A DNA stretch of 64,000 nt, from positions 1 to 64,000 of the forward strand of contig JAKJXP020000074.1 in the NCBI GenBank assembly GCA_022225965.2, in the 5' to 3' direction. Each line of letters opens with the position of its first letter. Position 1 is the first letter of the stretch. A model generated the notes under the pieces. That model was not told the origin of the DNA. It made no database searches and saw only the letters and a list, made by a program, of their open reading frames with translations. Positions 1 to 10,608 of this stretch are shown in pieces. The DNA comes from Diatrype stigma (Eukaryota > Ascomycota > Sordariomycetes > Xylariales > Diatrypaceae). Made by a program: the position numbers and the translations under genes.

Positions 1-2
1 TG

Positions 3-1086
3 GATTGCGTTGCAGGTTGCGCAATTTCGAAAAATCCCGAATGGATGGATTGCAGAGGGTGGTGTCCACCAAATGGTGGACATCACGTTGCACAGGTTGC
101 GTTGCTTGACACCCTGGTCATCACATCCATCCAAGGGGCGAACAATGTCACTATGCCCGGGCTCAGCGGTGAGTGCTTTCCCCGAGCCCCTTTATAAAGG
201 GCCCCCTGCTGCGACGAGCAGACTTCTGTTCCTCGGCCTGGCTGACATTACCACGGTGGTGTAACTAGTCGCCGACGGAACCCCTCGGGATTGCTCCAGC
301 AACCGGTGCGGGTCGCAGGCCGACACCTCCATCATCCGGGACAGCGAGATCGAGAAGGGCAAGGTGGGCCCGCTGGGGCGGACCGAGGGCAACGGCGCGG
401 TCAACGCCACGACGATGATCCAGAGCTTCATGAGCGGGGCCGCCGCGCCCACGAACGACGGGGCGGCCGACGCCACCGGCGTCGAGGACGACATCGACCA
501 GTCCCAGCTGCGGGACGGCCGCCGCTCCAAGCAGACGCGGGGCCTCGGCAGCTTCCTGTCGGGCCTGTTCGGCGGCGGCCAAGACAACAGCGGCGCTGGC
601 AACAAGACCGAGACGGCGGCGGAGACGAACGTCGCCGCGACGGCGGGGAAGGGCGCCGCGAGCGGACTGCCGACCTGCGCGGACGACGGGTCCATCACCA
701 TGACGTTCCGGCAGATCAACCAGGACGGGGCGGGGCCGATGGAGGCGGCGGTCGACGGCACGTCCGGCGGCACGGACCCGGCGGCCTTCCAGCCGGCCGA
801 GGTCACGCAGGACGTACCCGGGATCGGCTTCGGGGGCCTGTCCCTGGCGACCAACACCGACTTCCCCGTGACGGTGCAGATGCCGGCGGGCATGACGTGC
901 GACGCGACCGTCGGCGGCGCGAGCAACGTCTGCGTCGTACGGGTGCGCAACGGGGCGGCCGCCGGTCCGTTCGGCGGGTCCGCCGCCTTCACGCAGTCCG
1001 CGGCCGCGCGCAAGAGAGCTATCCAGTACCGGTTGAAGAAGCGTGCTGCGGAGAACCGCCGCCGGCATCTTTTGGAAGGACGGTGA
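3..1086 (+). CDS. Egh16-like secreted protein (GEgh16/MAS3/cas1 family), 5'-partial
   Basis: The family is known from appressorium- and infection-expressed secreted proteins of plant and insect pathogens; its biochemical role is unknown. I read exon 1 as ..168, an intron at 169-268 (GTGAGT donor, CTGAC branch point, CTAG acceptor) and exon 2 as 269-1086. The junction yields the family motif MPGLSVADGTPRDC, followed by CGSQADTSIIRD, the GPLGRTEGNGAVN block, the CVVRVRNGAAAGPFGG block and a basic tail (ARKRAIQYRLKKR). The exon 1 frame is open from base 3 but I see no convincing signal peptide; the expected HG before VITSIQGAN is replaced by DTL, so the real first exon may lie upstream of the window, or the 5' end is altered. 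The only in-frame ATG is at 45. Exon 2 is strongly GC-rich and long antisense frames over it are shadows. Confidence 0.8.
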
Positions 1087-2071
1087 GATCGAGGCTGTGT
1101 GACACCAGGACACGCGGTGCTTACCGTCCTCCTCTGCCACGACGAAGCGAGGGTATCTGTTGAACGAGCACGTATGTAGACGTCTGTCATAATCACGGGA
1201 CTCGCATACCTCATCACGGAATTATACATCTTGTGCGAACTGCTCTTTCTAGTCCTACTCAAGTCAGGCTAACTAAGGTGCCTGCCGGGTGTAATTTTGT
1301 CATAAGCCGAACATTGAAGATAACGGCGATTTCGGAAACAGGTTAGTTGCCACACCTACGAACGACGTTAGCAAAGAATCGATCTCTCCATGCAGTCTAC
1401 TTAGATAAGTGGTGGTAAGTACGAGGAGCTGGAGAACCCCAACGTGCGTCAAGCTGTTAAGTACCAATCATCGTATTATGTGATCCCGGCTCTCCTATCT
1501 AGCCCTTATATCGGGACGTATTGATACTAACGGGTGGCAGCGACACTGTCTCTAACACTCCACGAAGCAACGAACAGATAAATCCTTTGAAATAAGTAGA
1601 AATTGAATAAATTACTCGAACAGCGTAGCTATTTCTTTTAAGCGAAAATTATCCCTCGCTCCTCTCCTGTCACTTCCGCCAGGAGATGAGGCCCAGCCCA
1701 AAGAGTGATTCCTCTCCCCAATGAATGCATTCAAAAGACGATAGGGGAAACTATGTCTCATAGCAGGTATTCCACACTGTTCGTGTATGATGACCTTGTG
1801 CTGCCTATCCAAGTTGATCCACAGCTGCTAGAAGTTATAGGCTGTATTTTCATCTAAGAATGGTAATCACGGATAAGTGGCAGGGTCTAGAATGAATGTC
1901 GTATCGAACTATCATGATCAGTGTGTCTAACCACCTGCAACTATCTAGCATCTGAACACGTTCCTTCGTCACATAAGCATATACCATTAACTTCTTGACT
2001 AGATATCGGCGCCATATATATACAACCCTTGCTCAAGCACCCTCTTCATCCGATTCTACCCTCCAGTCCTC
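1087..2071. other. Intergenic, no gene seen
   Basis: This is the 3' flank of the Egh16-like gene and of the convergent minus-strand membrane protein gene. Only short frames without family motifs or splice-linked partners are present. Confidence 0.6.
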
Positions 2072-2743
2072 CTATTCTCCCGGCGGCGGAAGCAGATCCG
2101 CGTATCGTGCTCTTATCTCGGCGGTCCCCTGTTGCATCCACTGCCTATACTCTTCGGGGTCGGCTGGGGCATCGGCCTCGAGTCTCTGGATGTCTTCGTC
2201 CATTTGCTGCAAGCGAGCATCCGTATCATCCGCGGCCGCTGCCGCTGCAGCTGCTGCGGGATCATCCGCAGCCGTCCCAGCACCATGGCCGCGCCCTGCG
2301 GTAGCAGCAGTAATAGCTCTGAGCAGTCTATCCAATTCTGCTGCTTTCCTATGCTGCTCCTCGTTCCGCAGCTGATCCTCGTAGGCCCGGTCTGCCTCCC
2401 ACAGCTGTCGGAAGTTGACTTGGTGCTGGTTGATTTCGTCCAGGACGCGGCGCAGGGAGTTCAGCGCTTTCATCAAGAATAGGCTGATGATCACAGCGGC
2501 CGCAATCGACGTCCACCATAAAAGGCCCCGCGTGTTGTGTCTTATTGCGGCGAGCTGTGAAAAGAAAGGGATGTGTCAGTGAGCTACTGTGGGGAACCAT
2601 AATTAGGCATACGAGATTCGCGTGAAACTTACTGAACTTTGGACTTCAATGGCCCAGGTCGCGAAGTTCCCGGCCGCGGCGCTGAGGTGCTGCTCTAGCT
2701 CCCGGGCATTTTTAGTTATGAATCCCTCCTTGAAGGCGTCCAT
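2072..2743 (-). CDS. Small single-pass membrane protein with coiled coil, unknown function
   Basis: Two exons, 2743-2633 and 2554-2072, are separated by a 78-nt phase-0 intron (GTAAGT; TTTTCACAG) and give about 197 residues. The ATG at 2743 is the first in frame. Residues 1-37 are hydrophilic. A hydrophobic segment around residues 47-65 (WWTSIAAAVIISLFLMKAL) follows, then a charged, probably coiled-coil region (LRRVLDEINQHQVNF and on), an alanine-only run of about nine residues next to a DD/AA-rich patch, and a proline-rich end. I do not recognise a family. It is a neighbour of a second small membrane protein on the same strand at 3.7-4.1 kb. The exon 2 frame and splice phase agree, which supports a real gene. 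Confidence 0.6.
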
Positions 2744-3680
2744 CTCCCGGTGTAACAGGGAATAGGGGATGTGCGGCTTAGAAAAGGGTGCGGCTTGATA
2801 TGGCGAGAATGGTGAGCTCCCGAATAGCTAACAGTATAACGGGAAACTCAGGCTGATCCGTGCCGGCCTTTCCCTCCCCATGATCACACGAAGTGTGCTT
2901 TTGCTTCACGACAAAGGAGATAATAGGAGCCATTGTAGACGCTTTCGTCGTTGTCCCGCTCAGGCTAACATCTGAACCGGGTCTAGCACAGGGCCGAAGG
3001 ACAAAGAAGGCCAGGAGACTTGGTAGTTACTCGACGTCCCAGGACAAAGCGTTTACCCGTGCACAGAGTTGTTGACGAGCTGGGTACCAATAAATCATCC
3101 CTATATAATTGACTATTGCTATGTTATGTACGCACGCGATGACTTCATTTCGATGTGCGAATCGGAACAACTTGTGAATCGGGGCTGGGTGGGCAACTGT
3201 GGCTACGCACGACGATATCATGCTTTAAGGTATCCCACGGTAATGTAGAATGACCATAATGCCGGGATATCCCCCATATGTCTGGTTTCGAGTTGAATCG
3301 ATATGAATGCGATCTTGGGTGAAAATAGGGGCATAGCCTTCCCGGGTCTGAGAATATAGGCATCACAATAACGATAGTCCCCCCCCCCCCCCCTATTGTG
3401 ACTAGACCCATATGATACAGGAACACAGGAACCACCCACAAGGCCAAATGGATTCCTAGCCACTGGAAAATAATGATGCAATAACACATTTATCCACTAT
3501 ACGGCAAGCTTGAACCGACCGCAGACTTGAGTAGCACCGGTACCACGACACGTTTCGCCCACTCTAAGTAGCCCATATAGAATCCCCATGATTGCCCTTG
3601 CCTACCATCCAGCTCCGCATCTATGGTCCAAGAGCCAGCTATCCAGCACGCCCGCTCGTCCTTTCCAGTTCCCACTTAGA
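2744..3680. other. Intergenic with a 15-bp poly-C tract
   Basis: I see no gene. The stretch includes an uninterrupted run of C at 3379-3393. Open frames on the minus strand at 3145-3489 run through the poly-C tract and show no family features. Confidence 0.5.
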
Positions 3681-4147
3681 TCATACCATAGAATCCAGCA
3701 ACCTCTTCCTCTGCCCACGGCCACGTTGCAGCCCAAGCCCAAGAGCCTGCTTCAAGAGGGTGATATCGTCCTTCTCATCATAAGAATCCGTCGTCGTCGT
3801 CGTCGTCGCCATCACAATCCCATCGTCACCGGCATCTTCCTCCCATCCCTCGCCCTCTCTCCCCTTTCGCAGCACCTCCTTGAACAGCTCCACCATGAGG
3901 AAGGCGTACAGCACGACGGCGGCGCAGAGGAGCACGACGAAGTGGTCGATGCGAGCGAGCCCGGTCGCGACCTATATTGCAAGACGGTTGTTAGCTACTC
4001 CGACTGGAAAGTCGTCGTTACCTCAGGTAGAGAGCGAAAATCCGCCCAAGTCAAACTCACCTCGGTGTACATGCCTCGCAGCGGATCCCCTAGCATCGGG
4101 ACCGCGACGCACCTGTGGTGACTGGCAGCTTGCGAAACCGCATCCAT
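3681..4147 (-). CDS. Small single-pass membrane protein, unknown
   Basis: Exon 1 is 4147-4061 (29 codons, ATG in a CCACCATGG context) and exon 2 is 3971-3681, joined by a 89-nt phase-0 intron (GTGAGT; AATATAG), giving about 125 residues. The second exon carries one hydrophobic segment, HFVVLLCAAVVLYAFLMVEL, followed by a basic/acidic stretch, a run of six threonines and a basic C-terminus. I do not recognise the family. The matching splice phase and good Kozak context argue for a real gene; the threonine run comes from a GTC/GTG-type trinucleotide repeat at about 3788-3806. Confidence 0.5.
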
Positions 4148-5090
4148 GGTGGGATGGTAAAGTCAGTCAGTTGGTGGAGGGATGCTAACTATTCTCGACT
4201 CCTCGGTGCTACGGACTGGTAGCCGAAAGATATGCTTAAGGACGTGCGTGGTTCGACTGATGCATACAGCTATCGTAATGCGTATGTATACCTCGATCAC
4301 AGTGGAGCTGTAAACGCCGGCTCTACAATGAAGCCAGCGCCAGCGAGTATTATCGTTCGTGGACAAAGGCCTCATTCTTGTTCCCGCGCGCGGAGACAAA
4401 GGATGCTAGCTCATGGGAGAGTATAATCGACTTGGTTAGCGAAGATGTTGAGAAGAAAGAGAGAGATTTCTTGCTGACACGACTGAAAGCGGTGATATGT
4501 ACGTATTCCCTGTTATGGAGTCTACCTAAGGAAGTACTCACGGCAGGCAGTATATCGGGAAGCATTGTTACATGCCAGTACGAGACGAATGAACAATGGA
4601 CAATAAACATTATGAGCAATGGTAAGCCCCTTTCCAAGGCACCACCGCCATGGAGGAATGTCGGGATTTTATGGTGTGCCTTCAGTCGATCTCCACACGT
4701 TTATTAGTCATTTAGTTGGGAGCATACATAGAAACTGTCCACAGGATGCTTTGAACCAGACAATCGCGGAAAAATGCACGGAGACGAGACTTCACAGAAA
4801 TACAAACAAAGACATAGATACGGACATTGGGTATCTTAACTAATCTTTTATGTTTGAATTAAAATCAACGCTATTAAGACTATACACTCCGTGTATATAT
4901 GGGTGTGTGCATGTGTCCTGATCTTCCCTCAGCTCGGCTCAGCGTGAACTCCACTATCAATCGGGTGGCCACAAAGCAACAGCTACCCGGTACTACGCCC
5001 TCACGCCCCGATGCGAGAAATGACGACGGTGTTCCTTCGTTATATGCAGTCTATCGTACAAGCCAGACGAACGCTGCTTCCTCCAAGGAC
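4148..5090. other. Intergenic
   Basis: This region holds the upstream side of the small membrane protein gene and the 3' flank of SET9. Overlapping frames at 4350-4707 on both strands have no recognisable motif and I do not call them. Confidence 0.5.
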
Positions 5091-7553
5091 CTAGCAGACG
5101 GTAGCCCGCAGGCTAGGATTCCGTCTCCGCGCGCTCCGCCTCGCGTCTTCCCTCTCGGCCGCCTCCACCGCCGCGGCCGTCGCACAGTTGCGATCGGCCA
5201 CATAATCGCCATCGCCATCGATGGCCTTGGCTGCTGCATTGGTGATAGGGGTCGTGGTAGTGGTATTAGTGGACGGCTGGGGATACTTTCTGGGCCGACC
5301 GCGACCTCGTTTGACCGGGATTTCTGTTCCCACCGGAGGTTGTGCCTGAATCGTCGCCTGGATCGGAGCCTCTATGTTCTGAGGTGCGGGGGCGATATCC
5401 GTAGTTGTAGTAGTGGTGGTGGTGGTAGCAGTGGGGGTGACGGCAACGACGGCCTCTGTAGCTGCAACTGCAACTGCGACGGTTGGGGTGGGGGTGGTGG
5501 TCGTGGGTTTGGGTTTTGAAGAGGATGAACGAGGCAGCTTCCGCCCGCGGATTTTCAGCTCGTCCTCAGGGTCCAAGAAGCGGTGCACGATCCGATGGTC
5601 CAATATCCGCTCCTCCTTGTCCTGGGGGCCTTCCCTCTCCGTCTTCGGCCACTGGTACCCGTAGAGCTTGGAGTGGCGCTCGCAGCGCGGGCACGCGCTG
5701 CGCGTGAAGTAAGCATCATGCTGAACGAAGGCCTCATTGCAGATGGTACAGTGGACCCAGGCGGTGTCGGGTTCGGAAAGCAGTACGGGAGTGAGCGTGT
5801 AGTCGCCAGGCATGCGGACTCGCTGCGATGTAACCTTCTGTGGTGAATCTTCCTGTAGAGGTTCTTGAGGTGCTTCTCGAGTTTTTCCTCGAGTGCGAGC
5901 GCGGCCCCGATCTGGTGTACCGGATGCGATACTGGCATCATTAGGTGATGGAAGAACATCATCAGTTCGAAGGGTAGCTTCCATCGCATTGGCCAACGGT
6001 GTGGCAGGAGCAGGTAACGCCATCGGCTCGACTGAGATGGTACTTTCTACCCCATTTGTCATGGTAGTGTCGTCGATTTTAGCAAATTTTGCAGGGGATT
6101 CAATCGTAGGTAGAGGTGCGGCGGTGATGCTGTCTTGATCCTGTATGAGTAGCGGGGCAGGTGCAAGTTCAGAAAGTGAAGATGTCACTGAGTCCTCCTG
6201 TTTCAAGGGTGGCGCTTGGAGTTTCTCCGGTGAAGCTTCTGGTGACTGTAGACCTGGCTCTTGGGTATCGCTCTCGGGTGTCGTCGCCGCGGTTATGATC
6301 ATATCGCCGCTTGCTGACTCAGATGTAGATCTTCCGTTAATTGAATCTTCATCGCTGCTCCGTCCAAATAGTGCGTCTGGTGTAGCAACAGCTTGAACGG
6401 CACAATCCATCGTCTTCTGCTTCTTCGCCGGGGTGACAGGGGGAGTTGTGAGTGACTCAAACTCCCGCTTGCGCTTCTGTCGTAGTAAGGTCTCCGGTCC
6501 TGGAGACCCAGCTAGGGAAGCTCGCCCCGAATCCATCCTGACCGTTTTAGATCTCGACTTCGGGATTCTGGGTCGAATATCAGGTGTGACTGAAGGTGTT
6601 CGCGAGGCCGAGGCCGAGCTCTCATCACGTCGCCTTCGGCGCAGAGAATATCCTCCCGCTGCCGACTCTATGCTTTTCTTCAGTGCCGCCGCACTTCCAT
6701 CCGGTTGCGCCCACCCATTGACCAGGTTATCCTCGCACGTCTTGCAGAGACATTCACAATTGTCCTCCCCGAAGTAACTTTCTCCGTACGTAACGGTAAT
6801 TTCGTCGCCCATCTCTATATTCTGCGTCGCAATGATCTCGATGCCTCCATGGCTAGTAATCATCAGGCGCGCATTTGCGCCGCAGTCGTGGTTGGCGAAC
6901 CGGGCAGGGCCCATAAACAGGCTGGCACATTTGTTCCTCGAACTGACCACGATGCTGAAATCCTTCTTCCGCGCCGACAAGGCATCCTCCTCCTTGGGCG
7001 AGATAAGAACTTGGATACCAGACAGATATTTGACTGGCTGTCCCTTCTTGATGAACTTCCGCGCTGTTATGCGGGCTTCGTGACTGACAATCGTGTAACG
7101 GTTAGTCGAGCTAACTTCGAACGGACAGTCGGGAAGGTAAATCTGCATGTAGCGACGTAAATGCTGGCGGAAGTCGTCCTTTTCTTTGGTGGTCTTCAGG
7201 CCTTGGTGGAATTTGCGCAACCCGTCTGTCGCAAGTAGCTTGGCCTCGGCGGTTTCGAGATCTGCTTCTACAATCAAATGCGACTGGATTATCTTGGTAA
7301 TCTCCTCCTCTTTGATGCCCCGCGAGGGATGGTAAGAGGGTCGGTTCTTAGGTATTGTTGTCCAGTAGAACGTCTAATACATGTCAATTCGAGACGCTAC
7401 GGCTTGACGTAGGTAGGTGGACGGCAGAGTCGTCCTAGGGATTGTTGTACTCACGTGGTCCACCAGCGCATCGGTCAGAATATCATCATAAGTTGACAAT
7501 TGGGCTAATGTTAAGGGTTGCCGCTTTGCGGCCATCTTCGCATTGGGCGCCAT
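5091..7553 (-). CDS. SET9: Histone-lysine N-methyltransferase SET9 (Suv4-20/KMT5 type, H4K20)
   Basis: The family methylates histone H4 lysine 20 in chromatin, using S-adenosylmethionine. Exon 1 is 7553-7455 (33 codons) and exon 2 is 7373-5091, joined by a 78-nt phase-0 intron; the product is about 793 residues. The N-terminus (LTDALVDH, then FYWTTIPKNRPSYHPSRGI) is typical of fungal SET9. The SET domain at about residues 120-250 has RFANHDCGANA (about 191-201), ITVTYG and a post-SET CxCxxC. The rest is low-complexity, with a conserved cysteine block (HCTICNEAF, then CPRCERHSKLYGYQWPK at about residues 570-610), a threonine-rich stretch and an AT-hook-like RGRGRPRKYP near the C-terminus. Start: the ATG at 7553 precedes the family N-terminus; the frame is open further upstream but without family similarity. 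Confidence 0.93.
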
Positions 7554-9043
7554 ATTGGCACAGAACCGACGAGGGTTCTTCGAAGTCCGGTTCTTTGGAA
7601 TTCGATGCTTTGGAGTTGGAAATAAGAGAATTCGAGGAAGTCCGGGGAACCCTGGGAGGAGAGAGCAAAAAGAATGTGTCAAAAGATTCAATCAATCTGT
7701 TGTAATCAAAGAATGTGTTTGACAGAGTACAGTGCTGGATCGGGTGAGAATTCTGTCAAGGCTCCCTTCCCTATGCGCTCCCCCAAAGGACCGATGCAGT
7801 TCAGGTCAGAGTCTGATGTGATATTGGTGATATACCAGGTGTAAGATTAGGGTAGCAGCGGTGATGCTTGTGGTTGAGACAGAGTTCGAAAATAGAGGCG
7901 AGACTTTATTTGTGTCCCCTTATCATTCGAGTGTAACTGATAGTAAGGTCCCTTTGTTCCTATTGTCATAAATCGCACTGGACTAACGGGGGCCGGGGGT
8001 GGAGGAATGGTGTGTAAGGGTGAGGATGGGACGAAAATGGAGGGAGGGAAGTTGAATTGTATTTAATCACGATGGCTCTCATGCTCTTATTAGGAGAAAC
8101 CTTATTTATTGGGAGGGTTTGATTAGGACAATTGGATAGAAGGATTAGGTATAGCAGGTCACGGAAGATGCGCTATAAAACAACTGAACACTGAAGGGAT
8201 CTAGACATTCTAGACATGGAGATGAGTACAGGGAGACGGACAGGGAGGTGTTCAGACATAAGGAGGAGCGTGTGAATCTGACATGAGCAACTGCCATCGC
8301 ATAGTCAGTCAATGTTGGATCGGTTCCTACAGGTTGGGAGAGTCGGGGGTTTACGCTGGGCTCTTCCCACAGCCCCAGAAAAGCGGGTGGCAGGACAACC
8401 AGAGCTGGAAGTATGGGGCATTTGTATGGGGCAATAAGATGCCATGACACCATTCTGCACTACCTAGCTGAGGTACCTACGGAAAAGGATATCGTTCTAA
8501 CCTTGGAAAGTTCGAGGTTCTATCGATAGAAGCATCCTGCATAATTCCTGCATGCTGCATCCTTGTCCATGCGTAAAGACACATGTGCACAAGGACCAAC
8601 TGCCTCAGCTAAGTACCTGATTAGTGGAATTGCTGCCAAATTGTGCAGTCAGCCAGTAGCTAGGTACTTTATACCTACTTAAGTGGTAAGTACTGGGATA
8701 TAACCCCCGTCCCCGATGGTACGCTAGGACCACCTGACCATCCTCACAGCGGTAGGTATCCACTGCGCTTCCGATAGGCCAATCGGTGGAACCTGGTTGC
8801 CGCTTTGCTTCTCTGAGGGCTCACCGGCCGGCGCCGCCTGGGGTAGGTACCACCTAGGCAAGGTACGGACACCAAAAATTCGAACAGCCCGGCCTCAAGC
8901 TCTCTCTTTCTCGAGCCTCACTATCGGACCTCCAGGCCACCAACGTCACCACCGCACCCACACGAAACCGCGGGTCATCTTCTCTCCTCGACTCGAGGCC
9001 TTCCGGTGTCAGGGTACGAGTGGGAAGTTCAAGCTAGCCCACC
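7554..9043. other. Divergent promoter region between SET9 and uL14m
   Basis: About 1.5 kb between two divergent genes, with no gene seen. The distal part contains scattered TAGGTAC/GTACCT palindromes common in intergenic DNA of this window. A weak minus-strand frame at 8145-8453 has no motif. Confidence 0.5.
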
Positions 9044-9804
9044 ATGATCCATCTAAAGGTACGTACGAGCGAACGATAGCTACGGGCGACGATCAGGAAA
9101 AGAAGAGAAGAGGAGGAAGGCGTTCGAGCAGACAAACCACACCAAGCAGGTCGCACACTACCATGAGAGGGGATCAAGAGAAGCTAATAGGGGATATCTC
9201 TTTTACTAGTCGATGCTGAACTGCATCGACAACTCGGGGGCAGCCATCGTCGAATGCGCCCTCGTCGTCGGGCAGAAGAAGAGACATGCAAGCATTGGTG
9301 CGTAGGACAATCCATGCATATATGCACCACACCTACCTATTTACCTACCCACCTACCTACCATCCCCCCCCCCCCCCCCCCCCCCGCCCAGCTCTAGAAG
9401 TCTACCTCGATGACCACCTCGCTACAACCCCCACCCCTGAGCGAACACAGCCGCTCCTACTTACCAACTGACAATACCCAACTGACGCATCGGAACAACC
9501 CGCCATAGGCGACAGGATAGTAGCGATCGTGCAGAAGCAGCGGGGCGCGTCGGACGCGGGGATGGGGGCGGCGTCGGCGGCGAACAAGGTGAAGCGGGGG
9601 GACATCCGGCACGCGATCGTGGTGCGGACGCGCAAAAAGGTGCAGCGGCCCGACGGCAGCGTCGTCAAGTTCGACGACAACGCCTGCGTGCTCATCAACA
9701 AGGCCGGCGACCCCGTCGGCACCCGCGTCAACGGCGTCGTCGGCGCCGAGCTGCGCCGCAAGGGCTGGAGCAAGATCCTCAGTATGGCCCAGATGCACGC
9801 TTAG
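9044..9804 (+). CDS. MRPL38: Mitochondrial large-subunit ribosomal protein uL14m
   Basis: Three exons: 9044-9058 (five codons, MIHLK), 9210-9297 and 9509-9804. Introns are 151 nt (GTACGT; TTACTAG) and 211 nt (GTGCGT; GCCATAG). The spliced product of about 132 residues reads as a bacterial-type L14: [29 protein letters not shown], then [28 protein letters not shown] and the [14 protein letters not shown] block. L14 binds 23S-type rRNA at the subunit interface. The length matches the bacterial protein (about 122) plus a short C-terminus. The ATG sits in ACCATGATC and no other start fits. Intron 2 is notable for a 22-bp C run and ACCTACC repeats. Confidence 0.95.
9364..9385 (+). repeat. 22-bp poly-C tract in intron 2 of uL14m
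   Basis: An uninterrupted run of C follows a series of CCTACC repeats (about 9330-9362) inside the intron. It is a likely length-variable site and may be misassembled. Confidence 0.8.
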
Positions 9805-10608
9805 CTTCACAACCAAAAAAAAATCCATATATTCTCAAATCAAACAATCTCGTGAAGAAAAAAACACAAAGAGAAGAGAAGGCAAGAGAAATAAACCGAT
9901 TTCCGCCGTGTCAGCCAGAGCGTCCGCGATCACCCCGATTGGACCGACCGGGGCTCGAAGGGAGCAAACAAATATATACATGAACAAAAACCAGTGATTT
10001 AGTAGCTTGGAGGAGAGGGTATCGTGATTGCCGAATTAAGCCTGAGAAAGGGGATGGCCTGTGTAGGTCTATTGACATCTTGTCGGTGGCCCGAGGAGCG
10101 TATGAGACGGAGTTGGGGCCTTCCTTGTGTTGACTAGGATGGCACGACAGTGTATCGGCTGTATATGTGTCTAGACAGCATAGAAGTGATTTGCAAACCA
10201 TCCCTGTATTATACGCCGTACGCAAGCCATCGGTCGGCGTTGTAATCTGTAGTGCTCGGTGTTGTCTAAAGAACCACAGTAGGCTTATTCGGTCACGATA
10301 TTTTATGGTATGGACAAAGACACAATAAAACAGTGATGTGAAAGGGTTGGGGTGAGGGTATTAAATGACTATCTCGCGTCAACTACCGACTATACTTCTC
10401 GCGGTAGCGAACGAGGGACAATGTCGTAGATATGTTTCCCTGTCCTGTCCATGGCTCAAGATGAGTCAAACCGGAATAAACTCCTATCTATGGATGGTTC
10501 CCTCCCATTAAATCCTGGAATCACCATGAAATCCTCCTGTCTGAAAAAGGCAAAACACCATCAACATGCTCCTATCTCTCTTTTTGGGTGGCACCTGTCC
10601 CCCCATCG
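9805..10608. other. Convergent 3' region between uL14m and RPB9
   Basis: No gene seen. It holds the 3' flanks of two convergent genes, with an A-rich stretch just after the uL14m stop codon. Confidence 0.5.

Noticed and set aside
192..1262. Long minus-strand frames over the Egh16-like gene
   Set aside because: They are mirror frames of a GC-rich exon; the plus strand has the family motifs and splice signals.
3145..3489. Minus-strand gene across the poly-C tract
   Set aside because: The frame depends on the length of the homopolymer and shows no motif.
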